Below, one piece after another: positions 1 through 5,166 of a stretch of 6,213 nucleotides of DNA. Each line of letters opens with the position of its first letter. Position 1 is the first letter of the stretch. This DNA is from Dehalococcoidia bacterium (GTDB lineage Bacteria; Chloroflexota; Dehalococcoidia; JACQUA01): positions 1 to 6,213 of the forward strand of contig JAUYHV010000035.1 in assembly GCA_030689845.1 (NCBI GenBank), given 5' to 3'. The translations under genes were made by a program, and so were the position numbers. The notes under the pieces are model-generated. The model was not told the origin of the DNA and searched no databases. It saw nothing but the letters and a program-made list of their open reading frames with translations.

Positions 1-540
1 GTCGTCGCAGCACCAGTCTGCCAGGTACTCGATGCCTTCTTCCGCCAGTATATCCGGGGTGTTAAAGGTTTCAACCAGCCCGGGGCCCAGCCAGCCCAGG
101 GGTTTTTTACCCGTAGCGGAGGTGATTTTTTCAACAACTGAGTGAATGACCTCCCTTTCCCTTTCCTCCGGCAGGTTGACCAGGGGTGACGAGTTGGTTG
201 CGCCATGCCCCATGAACTCCCAGTTAAGTTTATTGGCTTCTTCAATGATTTGAGGATGGTGATCGCAAATTGCCGAGTTTAAGGCTACGGTACCCCTGAT
301 ACCATTTTTTTTCAGGACATCCATTATCCTCCATACACCTACCCTGTTACCGTAGTCCCGGTGGGCAAAATTCCGAACGTTGGGGACAATATCACCCCTC
401 GGTCCCCCTTCTCCGAGGGGGAGCCCGATGTCAAACCATTCAACGTTGGGTATTACCCAGACAGCGAGGCGGGCGTTCTCCGGCCATTTCAGCGGTTTCC
501 TGGAAATAATGGGTGAGTAGGCATATCGCTCGTTTTTCAA
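1..540 (-). CDS. Polysaccharide deacetylase / PuuE allantoinase-like hydrolase (N-terminal 180 residues, cut by window edge)
   Basis: Probable metal-dependent hydrolase of the NodB/polysaccharide deacetylase fold, closest in pattern to the PuuE-like (cofactor-free allantoinase/chitin deacetylase-like) branch. The real substrate cannot be read from sequence. Visible landmarks are NVEWFDIG (residues 32-39, N-x-E where classical NodB proteins have Asp-Asp), HRDYGNRVGVWRIMDVL (60-76), GTVALNS (83-89), EFMGHGATNS (108-117, candidate metal-ligand His112), GWLGPG (149-154) and YLADWCCDD (172-180). The last block is typical of this branch just before its C-terminal third, so I expect roughly 120 more residues to the left. 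There is no signal peptide, so it is probably cytoplasmic. The start is TTG at 538-540: an in-frame TAA lies six codons upstream and AAGGAG sits 8 nt before it, leaving no better choice. It follows the Mut7-C gene after 121 nt. Family assignment is firm; allantoinase activity is only one option, since no purine-catabolism genes are visible. Confidence 0.85.
   Translation of the reverse strand, partial: MKNERYAYSPIISRKPLKWPENARLAVWVIPNVEWFDIGLPLGEGGPRGDIVPNVRNFAHRDYGNRVGVWRIMDVLKKNGIRGTVALNSAICDHHPQIIEEANKLNWEFMGHGATNSSPLVNLPEEREREVIHSVVEKITSATGKKPLGWLGPGLVETFNTPDILAEEGIEYLADWCCDD
395..420. repeat. 8-bp GC-rich inverted repeat inside the deacetylase gene
   Basis: CCCCTCGG at 395-402 is perfectly complementary to CCGAGGGG at 413-420, separated by 10 nt. 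It encodes the Gly/Pro-rich loop after the NVE motif (about residues 41-49), so it may simply reflect GGG/CCC codon use. There is no T-tract, so it is not a terminator. Confidence 0.6.
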
Positions 541-661
541 AAGGGTTACTCCTTCTTACAATAATTTTCCATCTTTCACTTATACCGGTGTTTTTATGGT
601 CGCACAGTTCGGCTCTATAACCCTCCTGGTTCTTTTTTCTATGGCCGTAAAAGACGTTGGA
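541..661 (-). promoter_or_regulatory. Spacer upstream of the deacetylase with Shine-Dalgarno
   Basis: This 121-nt gap separates the Mut7-C stop from the deacetylase TTG. It holds the Shine-Dalgarno AAGGAG (minus strand, 549-554), 8 nt from the TTG, which fixes that start. A TATAAG hexamer about 45 nt upstream of the start resembles a -10 box (5 of 6), but no convincing -35 lies 16-18 nt before it, so a dedicated promoter is possible rather than shown. I see no terminator here; transcription may run in from Mut7-C. Confidence 0.45.
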
Positions 662-1174
662 TTAGTTCCGCCCCTCCACCTTCGAGGTAAGTTGATTCAG
701 CTTTTCTTCCATGGACAGCCGGTGGCTGCCCCTCCAGAAGACGCGTTTACACCCGGGGCACTGGCGATAAACGTCCCGTATTTGAAAGACAAAAGGCGGA
801 ACAAGGTCTTTTATTTCCTCAGGCGTAACCTGTATAAGCTGCACGTTGCAATCCAGGCAACGGGTGAAGGCCAGGCCGGTATCCCCCAGGTGTAATGTCC
901 CGATTACCTGCTGCACCTGTTTTTCCGGGTCGTCATCCTTTAAAAGGATTGCCTGTACTGCCCCGCCTGTTATTACCCTTCTTTTAAATATCCGGGTATC
1001 CCTGGTCAACAAAATCCTCCTCTCCGCCATGGCGCGTTCTATAAGTCCGCTGTCCGGCCCTCCCCGGTAAAATACGCTGTCAAAACCCATTATCCTGAGC
1101 CACCGGGCCACCTTACCCGCGTTGTTATCCACTATAAAGCGCGGCCGGTTATTTTCATCCGCAACCGGTTTCAT
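662..1174 (-). CDS. Mut7-C (DUF82) PIN-like RNase domain protein
   Basis: This is a stand-alone Mut7-C domain protein, a PIN-like predicted RNase fold with a C-terminal zinc ribbon. From the ATG it is 170 residues. The N-terminal nuclease-like signature is FIVDNNAGKVARWLRIMGFD (13-32), containing Asp16 and Asp32, followed by ILLTRD (54-59) with Asp59. These acidic residues are the likely metal site. The C-terminal half carries CLDC (106-109) and CPGC (139-142), then the diagnostic VFWRGSH (145-151). The N-terminal ubiquitin-like domain found in some relatives is absent. I chose the ATG at 1172-1174, not the upstream TTG at 1217-1219: that TTG overlaps a terminator-like hairpin and lacks a Shine-Dalgarno, while the ATG has AGGCGG 8 nt upstream and places the core at the usual distance from the N-terminus. 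The substrate (RNA or, less likely, toxin-type target) is unknown. It is downstream of the mrfA operon and may be expressed separately. Confidence 0.88.
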   Translation of the reverse strand: MKPVADENNRPRFIVDNNAGKVARWLRIMGFDSVFYRGGPDSGLIERAMAERRILLTRDTRIFKRRVITGGAVQAILLKDDDPEKQVQQVIGTLHLGDTGLAFTRCLDCNVQLIQVTPEEIKDLVPPFVFQIRDVYRQCPGCKRVFWRGSHRLSMEEKLNQLTSKVEGRN

Positions 1175-1200
1175 AAAAAAGCCCGCCTGAACGATATTGC

Positions 1201-1227
1201 ACAAAACTAAACCGGCCAACCGGCCGG
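1201..1227 (-). terminator. Probable intrinsic terminator after the transporter gene
   Basis: On the minus strand CCGGCC-GGTT-GGCCGG forms a perfect 6-bp all-GC stem with a 4-nt loop (1212-1227), followed at once by the T-rich tail TTTAGTTTTGT (1211-1201). It lies 17 nt past the transporter stop codon and before the chosen Mut7-C ATG. The T-run is interrupted, so termination may be partial. There is no T-rich run on the plus-strand side, so it works in the gene direction only. Confidence 0.6.
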
Positions 1228-1243
1228 GGTTGTGTCGAGTTGT

Positions 1244-1924
1244 TTACTCCTTCAAAAGGAAGGGATTGAACCTGGTAGAGTGGTCATAGGTGTCCAGCCC
1301 CTCTTTCTTTTTCAGATAAGTTACGGCGATGTAAGTCAGGGGTGTAGCTATTGTTTCATATAACACCTTGGCAATCCAGTGGGATACAACAAGGACGCCC
1401 AGAGTCGCCAGTGGCATGGTGCCCCAGAAGGCGATGGTTAAAACAATAACAGTGTCCAGTGCCTGTCCCACTATGGTAGAGCCGATGGTGCGGCTCCACA
1501 GCCATTTCCCCCGGGTCATTATTTTCATCTTGGCCAGGATAAAGGAGTTGCTGAACTCACCTGCCAGGTAGGCGAGAAAAGAGGCAGCGAGGAAACGTGG
1601 GGTGCTCCCAAGTATCCGGTCGTAGGCCCCCTGAGCATCCCAGAAAGAGGCTGCCGGCAGCCGCCCCGCCGTCCAGAAGGCGGCAACGGCAACAAGATTG
1701 CAGAAGAAACCCAGCCATATGACGCGCCGGGCACGGCGGTATCCGTATACCTCGGTAAGGATGTCCCCGAAAATATAATTCAGGGGGAAAATGATTATGG
1801 CAGCCGGGAAAATAAAACCGGCGACGGTGATAATCTTAACTATTATTATGTTGGCGACGATGAGGCAGGTAATAAAAAAAGCCGTTACGACGATAAAATA
1901 CTGGGACGGTCTTGTTTCTTCCAC
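1244..1924 (-). CDS. Queuosine precursor transporter, YhhQ/VUT family
   Basis: Predicted integral membrane protein of 226 residues, the usual size for the YhhQ (Vut_1) family. Characterised relatives import queuosine precursors (preQ0/preQ1, queuine) for tRNA modification. Six hydrophobic segments can be seen, roughly at residues 8-28, 30-52, 67-85, 110-128, 146-168 and 171-200. Family blocks are FPLNYIFGDILTEVYGY (46-62), the basic RRARR turn (63-67), GEFSNSFILAKMK (122-134), RTIGSTIVGQALDT (145-158), KVLYE (186-190), TPLTY (194-198) and the C-terminal DTYDHSTRFNPF (211-222). The start is GTG (1922-1924) with AAAGGA 5 nt upstream, overlapping the helicase stop region. The 13-nt gap points to cotranscription with mrfA and leaves no room for its own preQ1 riboswitch. 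The terminator at 1227-1201 probably ends this transcript. Family assignment is firm; the exact precursor carried is unknown. Confidence 0.93.
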   Translation of the reverse strand: MEETRPSQYFIVVTAFFITCLIVANIIIVKIITVAGFIFPAAIIIFPLNYIFGDILTEVYGYRRARRVIWLGFFCNLVAVAAFWTAGRLPAASFWDAQGAYDRILGSTPRFLAASFLAYLAGEFSNSFILAKMKIMTRGKWLWSRTIGSTIVGQALDTVIVLTIAFWGTMPLATLGVLVVSHWIAKVLYETIATPLTYIAVTYLKKKEGLDTYDHSTRFNPFLLKE

Positions 1925-1937
1925 TAATATCCTTTAT

Positions 1938-4229
1938 TTATTTCGGTTTTATTAATCCTTCCAGGATTACCATGGCTGCTTCCTTGTCCAGAGGTTGATT
2001 ATTATTACCACACTTGGGAGACTGGACGCAACTGGGGCAGCCTTCTTCGCAGGGGCAGTCTTTAATCAGCTTCAAGGTTGTTTCCCAGAGTTCTTCAATA
2101 ATCTCAAACCCTTTTTCTGCGATGCCAATGCCGCCAGGATAGGCGTCGTAAATAAATATTTGGGGTCTTCCGGTCTCCCAGTGCAGTGAGGTGGAAACAC
2201 CCCCTATGTCGTTACGGTCGCACAGGGCAAACAGGGGAAGGAGGCCGATAGAGGCGTGTTCCGCTGCGTGGAGCCCCCCCGCAAAGTCCAGGTGTTTTTC
2301 CGCTATTTCGTTAACAATGGTCTGGGGAACATCAAACCACAGGGCTACGGTGTTAAAGTTCTGCGAAGGCAAGTCCAGTTCTTCCTCACCGACCACCTCC
2401 TCGGATAACTGGGCTTTCCTGCGGAAACCGATTACAGTAGTCTTTACTTCGGTATGACCCAGGAATACAGAAGTCTTCCCGCCTTCCCTTTCCTTCAATT
2501 TTTTCTTAATACTGATTTCTGTAATCTCTTTGGCCTGGGTATAGTACGGCGCGTCGAATAATTTGGCGAAAGCCGTTTTACCGGCAACGTCAAGGTCGGT
2601 GACCAGGTAGGACTCCCCCTGGTGCAAATATACTGCGCCGGGGTGAATCTCGGAAAATGCCACCGATGCCTCGATGGTTTCCAGTACCTGGTTATCCCGG
2701 GACTGGTCTTTAATAACGTAATTTTCGGAGGAAGCGGACCGGATATTTACGCGCCGGGCGGGATAGGCAACCGCCGGAGTTGGATACCACTTGCCGTCCC
2801 TTTTTTTCAACAGCCCTTTCTCTTCCAGTTCCTCAAGCACAGCCTCAAGGTCCATGCCAAAAACCTCCGAGTTTTCCGGGGTAAGGGGAAGTTCCCAGGC
2901 AGCGCACAAAAAATGAGACTCGAGGATATACGGGTTATGAAGGTTTACCAGGGCATTTTCATAGTTCCGGCTAAAAAAATCACCGGGATGATGCATGAAA
3001 TACTGGTCCAGGGGATTGTCCAGGGCGATAAGGAAGCTGAGGGATTTTGCCTGGCGGCGTCCGCTCCTGCCTGCCTGCTGCCAGGTACTGGCAATACTTC
3101 CCGGGTAGCCGACGAGGACGGTGGCATCCAGGTTTCCGATATCTATCCCTGCTTCCAGGGCCGACGTGGCAATAACACCAAGCAGGTTCCCGTTGAAAAA
3201 ATCCCTTTCAATTGAGCGCCGATCTTCAGGCAGGTATCCCGCACGATAGGGTTTTATCAGGGGGGGCAGTAGGGGGTCTGTTTCCTTGAGTTTATCCCGG
3301 GAGTAAATGTATATTAGCTCTGTCAGGCGGCGGGTCTTGGTAAAGGCCAGGCTCCGTATTCCGTGAGAGACCAATTCCGTGAACAGAGCCGTGGCTTCGC
3401 TGCTGGCGCTGCGGCGGGTATTTTTTACCGGGTCTACCACGGGGGGGTTCCAGAACACGAAGTCCTTCCCACCGTAGGGGGAACCGTCTTCGCTTACAAG
3501 CTCGAACGGCAGTCCCACAAGGTTTTCAGCATGCTCCCCGGGATTGGCTATAGTGGCGGAACACAGAATAAACTGGGGGTGGGAACCCAGGTCGTTACAC
3601 AGCCGGCGCAGGCGCCGGATGACCAGGGCGAGGTGGGAACCGAAGACTCCCCGGTAACTGTGGGCTTCGTCTATGATAACGAATTTCAGGTTTCGCAGGA
3701 AGCGGCGCCAGGACTGGTGATTGGGCAGAATCCCCAGGTGTAACATGTCGGGGTTGGTCAAGATTATCCTGCCCCTTTTTTTAATGTTGGAACGCAGGCC
3801 CGGGAGAGTGTCCCCGTCAAACGTTGACATGTCACCGGTTGTGAGGATTTCTCCGCCTGCAAGTTCGATAAGTCCCCGGAGTTGGTCCTGGGCAAGGGCT
3901 TTGGTGGGGAAAAGATACAGCGCCCTGCTCAAGGGATCGGCCAGTAATGTTTCCAGGACCGGAATGTTATAGCACAGGGTTTTGCCGCTGGCGCTGGGGG
4001 TCGAAACCATGATATTGCCGCCGGCTCTGACTGTTTCAATGGCTTTGACCTGATGACAATATAACTGCCGGATACCTCGCGCACCGAGAAGGCTTTGAAG
4101 GGTGGGGTGAAGGGGGTTTTGTAGTATGCCGTGTTCACCCTGGCGGTAGGGGATTTGCTCGACGTGGGCGAACTGGTCTTTAAACTGGGGCCGGGACTTG
4201 AGATAGCTGAGAAAGGAAACGGTATCCAA
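1938..4229 (-). CDS. mrfA: MrfA (YprA)-like DEAD/DEAH-box DNA helicase with DUF1998/MZB zinc-binding C-terminus
   Basis: This superfamily 2 DNA helicase is closely patterned on Bacillus subtilis MrfA/YprA, which works with the exonuclease MrfB in repair of mitomycin C-type DNA damage. It is 763 residues and full length. Motifs in order: YCHQ (57-60), Walker A TPSASGKT (77-84), LFPTKALAQDQ (106-116), TNPDMLH (158-164), Walker B DEAH (187-190), SAT (224-226), AFTKTR (295-300), ATSALEAGIDIG (354-365) and arginine-finger motif QQAGRSGRR (384-392). The C-terminal part has the DUF1998/MZB block around AAEHASIGLLPLFALCDRND (655-674), YDAYPGGIGIAE (694-705), and a cysteine cluster at C725, C727, C731 and C734, the expected zinc site, with an extra C740. 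The start is TTG (4227-4229): an in-frame TAA is three codons upstream and the next Met is inside the helicase core. Its Shine-Dalgarno is poor, so translation probably depends on coupling to the DUF503 gene ending 11 nt before. No mrfB homologue is seen in this window. A more general DUF1998 helicase (Hrq1-like) is the alternative. Confidence 0.93.
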   Translation of the reverse strand: MDTVSFLSYLKSRPQFKDQFAHVEQIPYRQGEHGILQNPLHPTLQSLLGARGIRQLYCHQVKAIETVRAGGNIMVSTPSASGKTLCYNIPVLETLLADPLSRALYLFPTKALAQDQLRGLIELAGGEILTTGDMSTFDGDTLPGLRSNIKKRGRIILTNPDMLHLGILPNHQSWRRFLRNLKFVIIDEAHSYRGVFGSHLALVIRRLRRLCNDLGSHPQFILCSATIANPGEHAENLVGLPFELVSEDGSPYGGKDFVFWNPPVVDPVKNTRRSASSEATALFTELVSHGIRSLAFTKTRRLTELIYIYSRDKLKETDPLLPPLIKPYRAGYLPEDRRSIERDFFNGNLLGVIATSALEAGIDIGNLDATVLVGYPGSIASTWQQAGRSGRRQAKSLSFLIALDNPLDQYFMHHPGDFFSRNYENALVNLHNPYILESHFLCAAWELPLTPENSEVFGMDLEAVLEELEEKGLLKKRDGKWYPTPAVAYPARRVNIRSASSENYVIKDQSRDNQVLETIEASVAFSEIHPGAVYLHQGESYLVTDLDVAGKTAFAKLFDAPYYTQAKEITEISIKKKLKEREGGKTSVFLGHTEVKTTVIGFRRKAQLSEEVVGEEELDLPSQNFNTVALWFDVPQTIVNEIAEKHLDFAGGLHAAEHASIGLLPLFALCDRNDIGGVSTSLHWETGRPQIFIYDAYPGGIGIAEKGFEIIEELWETTLKLIKDCPCEEGCPSCVQSPKCGNNNQPLDKEAAMVILEGLIKPK

Positions 4230-4240
4230 TGCTTCTTACA

Positions 4241-4534
4241 TCAACTGTAGGGAATTAGTTCTATCTCGTGGTCCAGGAGTTCGCAGTCCAAACGGGTACT
4301 GCCAATAAAATTCAATACCCTGGATAACACCTCGTTGTTATGTTGAGGGTTGTTGCTGACGCAGGTAACTGCTAGCGTAGCCACCTGCCAGTAGTCCAGG
4401 TCATCCACCTCGGCGATACATACGTTAAAGGAGTTTCGCACGCGGGCGATGACGGATTTCACGACCTGCCGCTTACCTTTGAGATTGTCGTTCTCAGGTA
4501 ACCTTAAACGTATCTTTAAAACACCGACATTCAT
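4241..4534 (-). CDS. DUF503 family protein (YlxP-like)
   Basis: Small cytoplasmic protein of 97 residues, the normal length for DUF503. Family blocks are the N-terminal strand MNVGVLKIRLRLPE, then NLKGKRQVVKSVIARVRNSF (17-36), FNVCIAEVDDLDYWQ (36-50), ATLAVTCVSNN (52-62) and an acidic end HEIELIPYS. The biochemical role is unknown; B. subtilis ylxP sits between infB and rbfA, which hints at ribosome- or RNA-related work, but that context is missing here. The start is the ATG at 4532-4534: AAAGGAGG is 8 nt upstream, and the protein then begins exactly where the family does. The reading frame is open 28 codons further upstream, but that stretch covers the Shine-Dalgarno and a hairpin. It is 11 nt upstream of the helicase gene and probably translationally coupled to it; no link between the two functions is established. 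Confidence 0.93.
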   Translation of the reverse strand: MNVGVLKIRLRLPENDNLKGKRQVVKSVIARVRNSFNVCIAEVDDLDYWQVATLAVTCVSNNPQHNNEVLSRVLNFIGSTRLDCELLDHEIELIPYS

Positions 4535-4542
4535 CTCCTTAC

Positions 4543-4574
4543 CCTCCTTTAAAGCCGGAAAAACTAACCGGCTT
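4543..4574 (-). promoter_or_regulatory. Hairpin abutting the DUF503 Shine-Dalgarno
   Basis: On the minus strand AAGCCGG (4574-4568) and CCGGCTT (4558-4552) form a perfect 7-bp stem around a 9-nt TTAGTTTTT loop. One base later comes a full Shine-Dalgarno, AAAGGAGG (4550-4543), 8 nt from the DUF503 ATG. Only three T residues follow the stem, so it is a weak terminator at best. The position is better suited to translational control or mRNA 5'-end protection. No role is shown. Confidence 0.5.
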
Positions 4575-4630
4575 CCATATGCAGAAAGAGATTGGGTTGA
4601 GTACAAGATACGCGGCAAGCCCGGTGGGTT

Positions 4631-4918
4631 TTAATCCCTTTGCTTGCTGAAACAATCGCTGCAATAAACCGGGCGTTCCTGCTTCGGCTGAAAGGGAACT
4701 TGAGTTTCAACACCGCAGGATGCGCATACCGCCGGGAACATTTGTCTCGGGGATTGACCATACCCGGAAGAACTTTGTCTTCTGGTTGTGCGGCACTCGG
4801 GACAGCGGCGGGGCTCGTTCTGCAAGCCTTTCTGACTGTAGAACTCCTGCTCGCCAGCAGTGAATGTGAATTCCCTGTTACAATCCCGGCACGTTAGCGA
4901 TTTATCTGTAAATTCCAT
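4631..4918 (-). CDS. Small double zinc-ribbon protein
   Basis: A 95-residue protein containing two four-cysteine zinc ribbons. The first uses CRDC (10-13) and CPEC (39-42), with the family core FTFTAGEQEFYSQKGLQNEP (17-36) between them. The second uses CASC (65-68) and CSDC (86-89), with TQVPFQP (72-78) and RPVYC (82-86). A flexible Ser/Gly/Gln-rich linker (46-60) joins them. This matches the probable zinc-ribbon (zf-trcl/CxxC-CxxC) proteins common in Firmicutes and some other environmental bacteria, whose function is unknown; nucleic-acid binding is an inference from the fold and basic charge. The start is the ATG at 4916-4918, just after the strong Shine-Dalgarno AAAGGAGGTG (4933-4924). An open extension back to 5044 carries no family similarity. 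Expression probably comes from the promoter at 5144-5116 with a leader of about 190 nt. DUF503 follows after 96 nt without a clear terminator. Confidence 0.88.
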   Translation of the reverse strand: MEFTDKSLTCRDCNREFTFTAGEQEFYSQKGLQNEPRRCPECRTTRRQSSSGYGQSPRQMFPAVCASCGVETQVPFQPKQERPVYCSDCFSKQRD

Positions 4919-4923
4919 AACTG

Positions 4924-4933
4924 CACCTCCTTT
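4924..4933 (-). promoter_or_regulatory. Ribosome-binding site of the zinc-ribbon gene
   Basis: AAAGGAGGTG is a near-complete match to the 16S anti-Shine-Dalgarno and ends 5 nt before the ATG at 4918. It decides the start against the longer in-frame extension beginning at 5044. Confidence 0.85.
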
Positions 4934-5115
4934 CTTTGCCAGTTTGTGACACCTTGGTATCGATGCAGTTATGACCTGGGACAATATAGCCCGGGACTGG
5001 ACAGTGGTTAATATTTGTACTGCCTGCATGTCGGACACAATCATTTCTTCCCCAATCGTGCCCGGCTGAAATATGTTGGGAAACCGCTATCGTTTTCAAG
5101 GATGCGCCGGAGGGG

Positions 5116-5144
5116 ATTATAAAACAAATACTAAATGAATGCAA
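5116..5144 (-). promoter_or_regulatory. Sigma-A-type promoter for the zinc-ribbon gene and possibly the mrfA operon
   Basis: The minus strand reads TTGCAT (5144-5139), a 17-nt spacer, then TATAAT (5121-5116). The -10 is perfect and the spacing ideal; the -35 matches TTGACA only at TTG. The spacer and the bases just upstream are A/T-rich relative to the surroundings. Transcription would start near 5109 and give a leader of about 190 nt before the zinc-ribbon ATG. Confidence 0.6.
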
Positions 5145-5166
5145 TACGTAGTCTCTTCCAAGTTAC

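Noticed and set aside
596..895. Plus-strand 99-codon frame across the Mut7-C gene end
   Set aside because: It overlaps a conserved coding region in antisense and shows no recognisable domain.
2622..3215. 197-codon plus-strand open frame opposite the helicase
   Set aside because: Antisense shadow of the mrfA coding sequence; composition is unlike a real protein, no motif is present and no ribosome-binding site stands out.
4577..4605. Possible promoter TTGTAC ... CATATG upstream of DUF503
   Set aside because: Each hexamer matches consensus at only about three of six positions; too weak to annotate.
4535..4618. 28-residue N-terminal extension of the DUF503 protein
   Set aside because: It spans the hairpin and the strong Shine-Dalgarno, and DUF503 proteins begin at the MNVGVL strand.
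4613..4675. GCCCGGT/ACCGGGC inverted repeat around the zinc-ribbon stop codon as a terminator
   Set aside because: The arms are separated by about 40 nt and no T-run follows, so it does not look like an intrinsic terminator.
4919..5044. 42-residue N-terminal extension of the zinc-ribbon protein from an ATG at 5044
   Set aside because: It has no clear Shine-Dalgarno and no family similarity, whereas the ATG at 4918 has AAAGGAGGTG at ideal distance and gives the family N-terminus.
4919..5115. Known riboswitch or T-box in the leader
   Set aside because: I looked for T-box, c-di-GMP, SAM, cobalamin, ZTP and fluoride core sequences and saw none; only a generic bulged hairpin is present.
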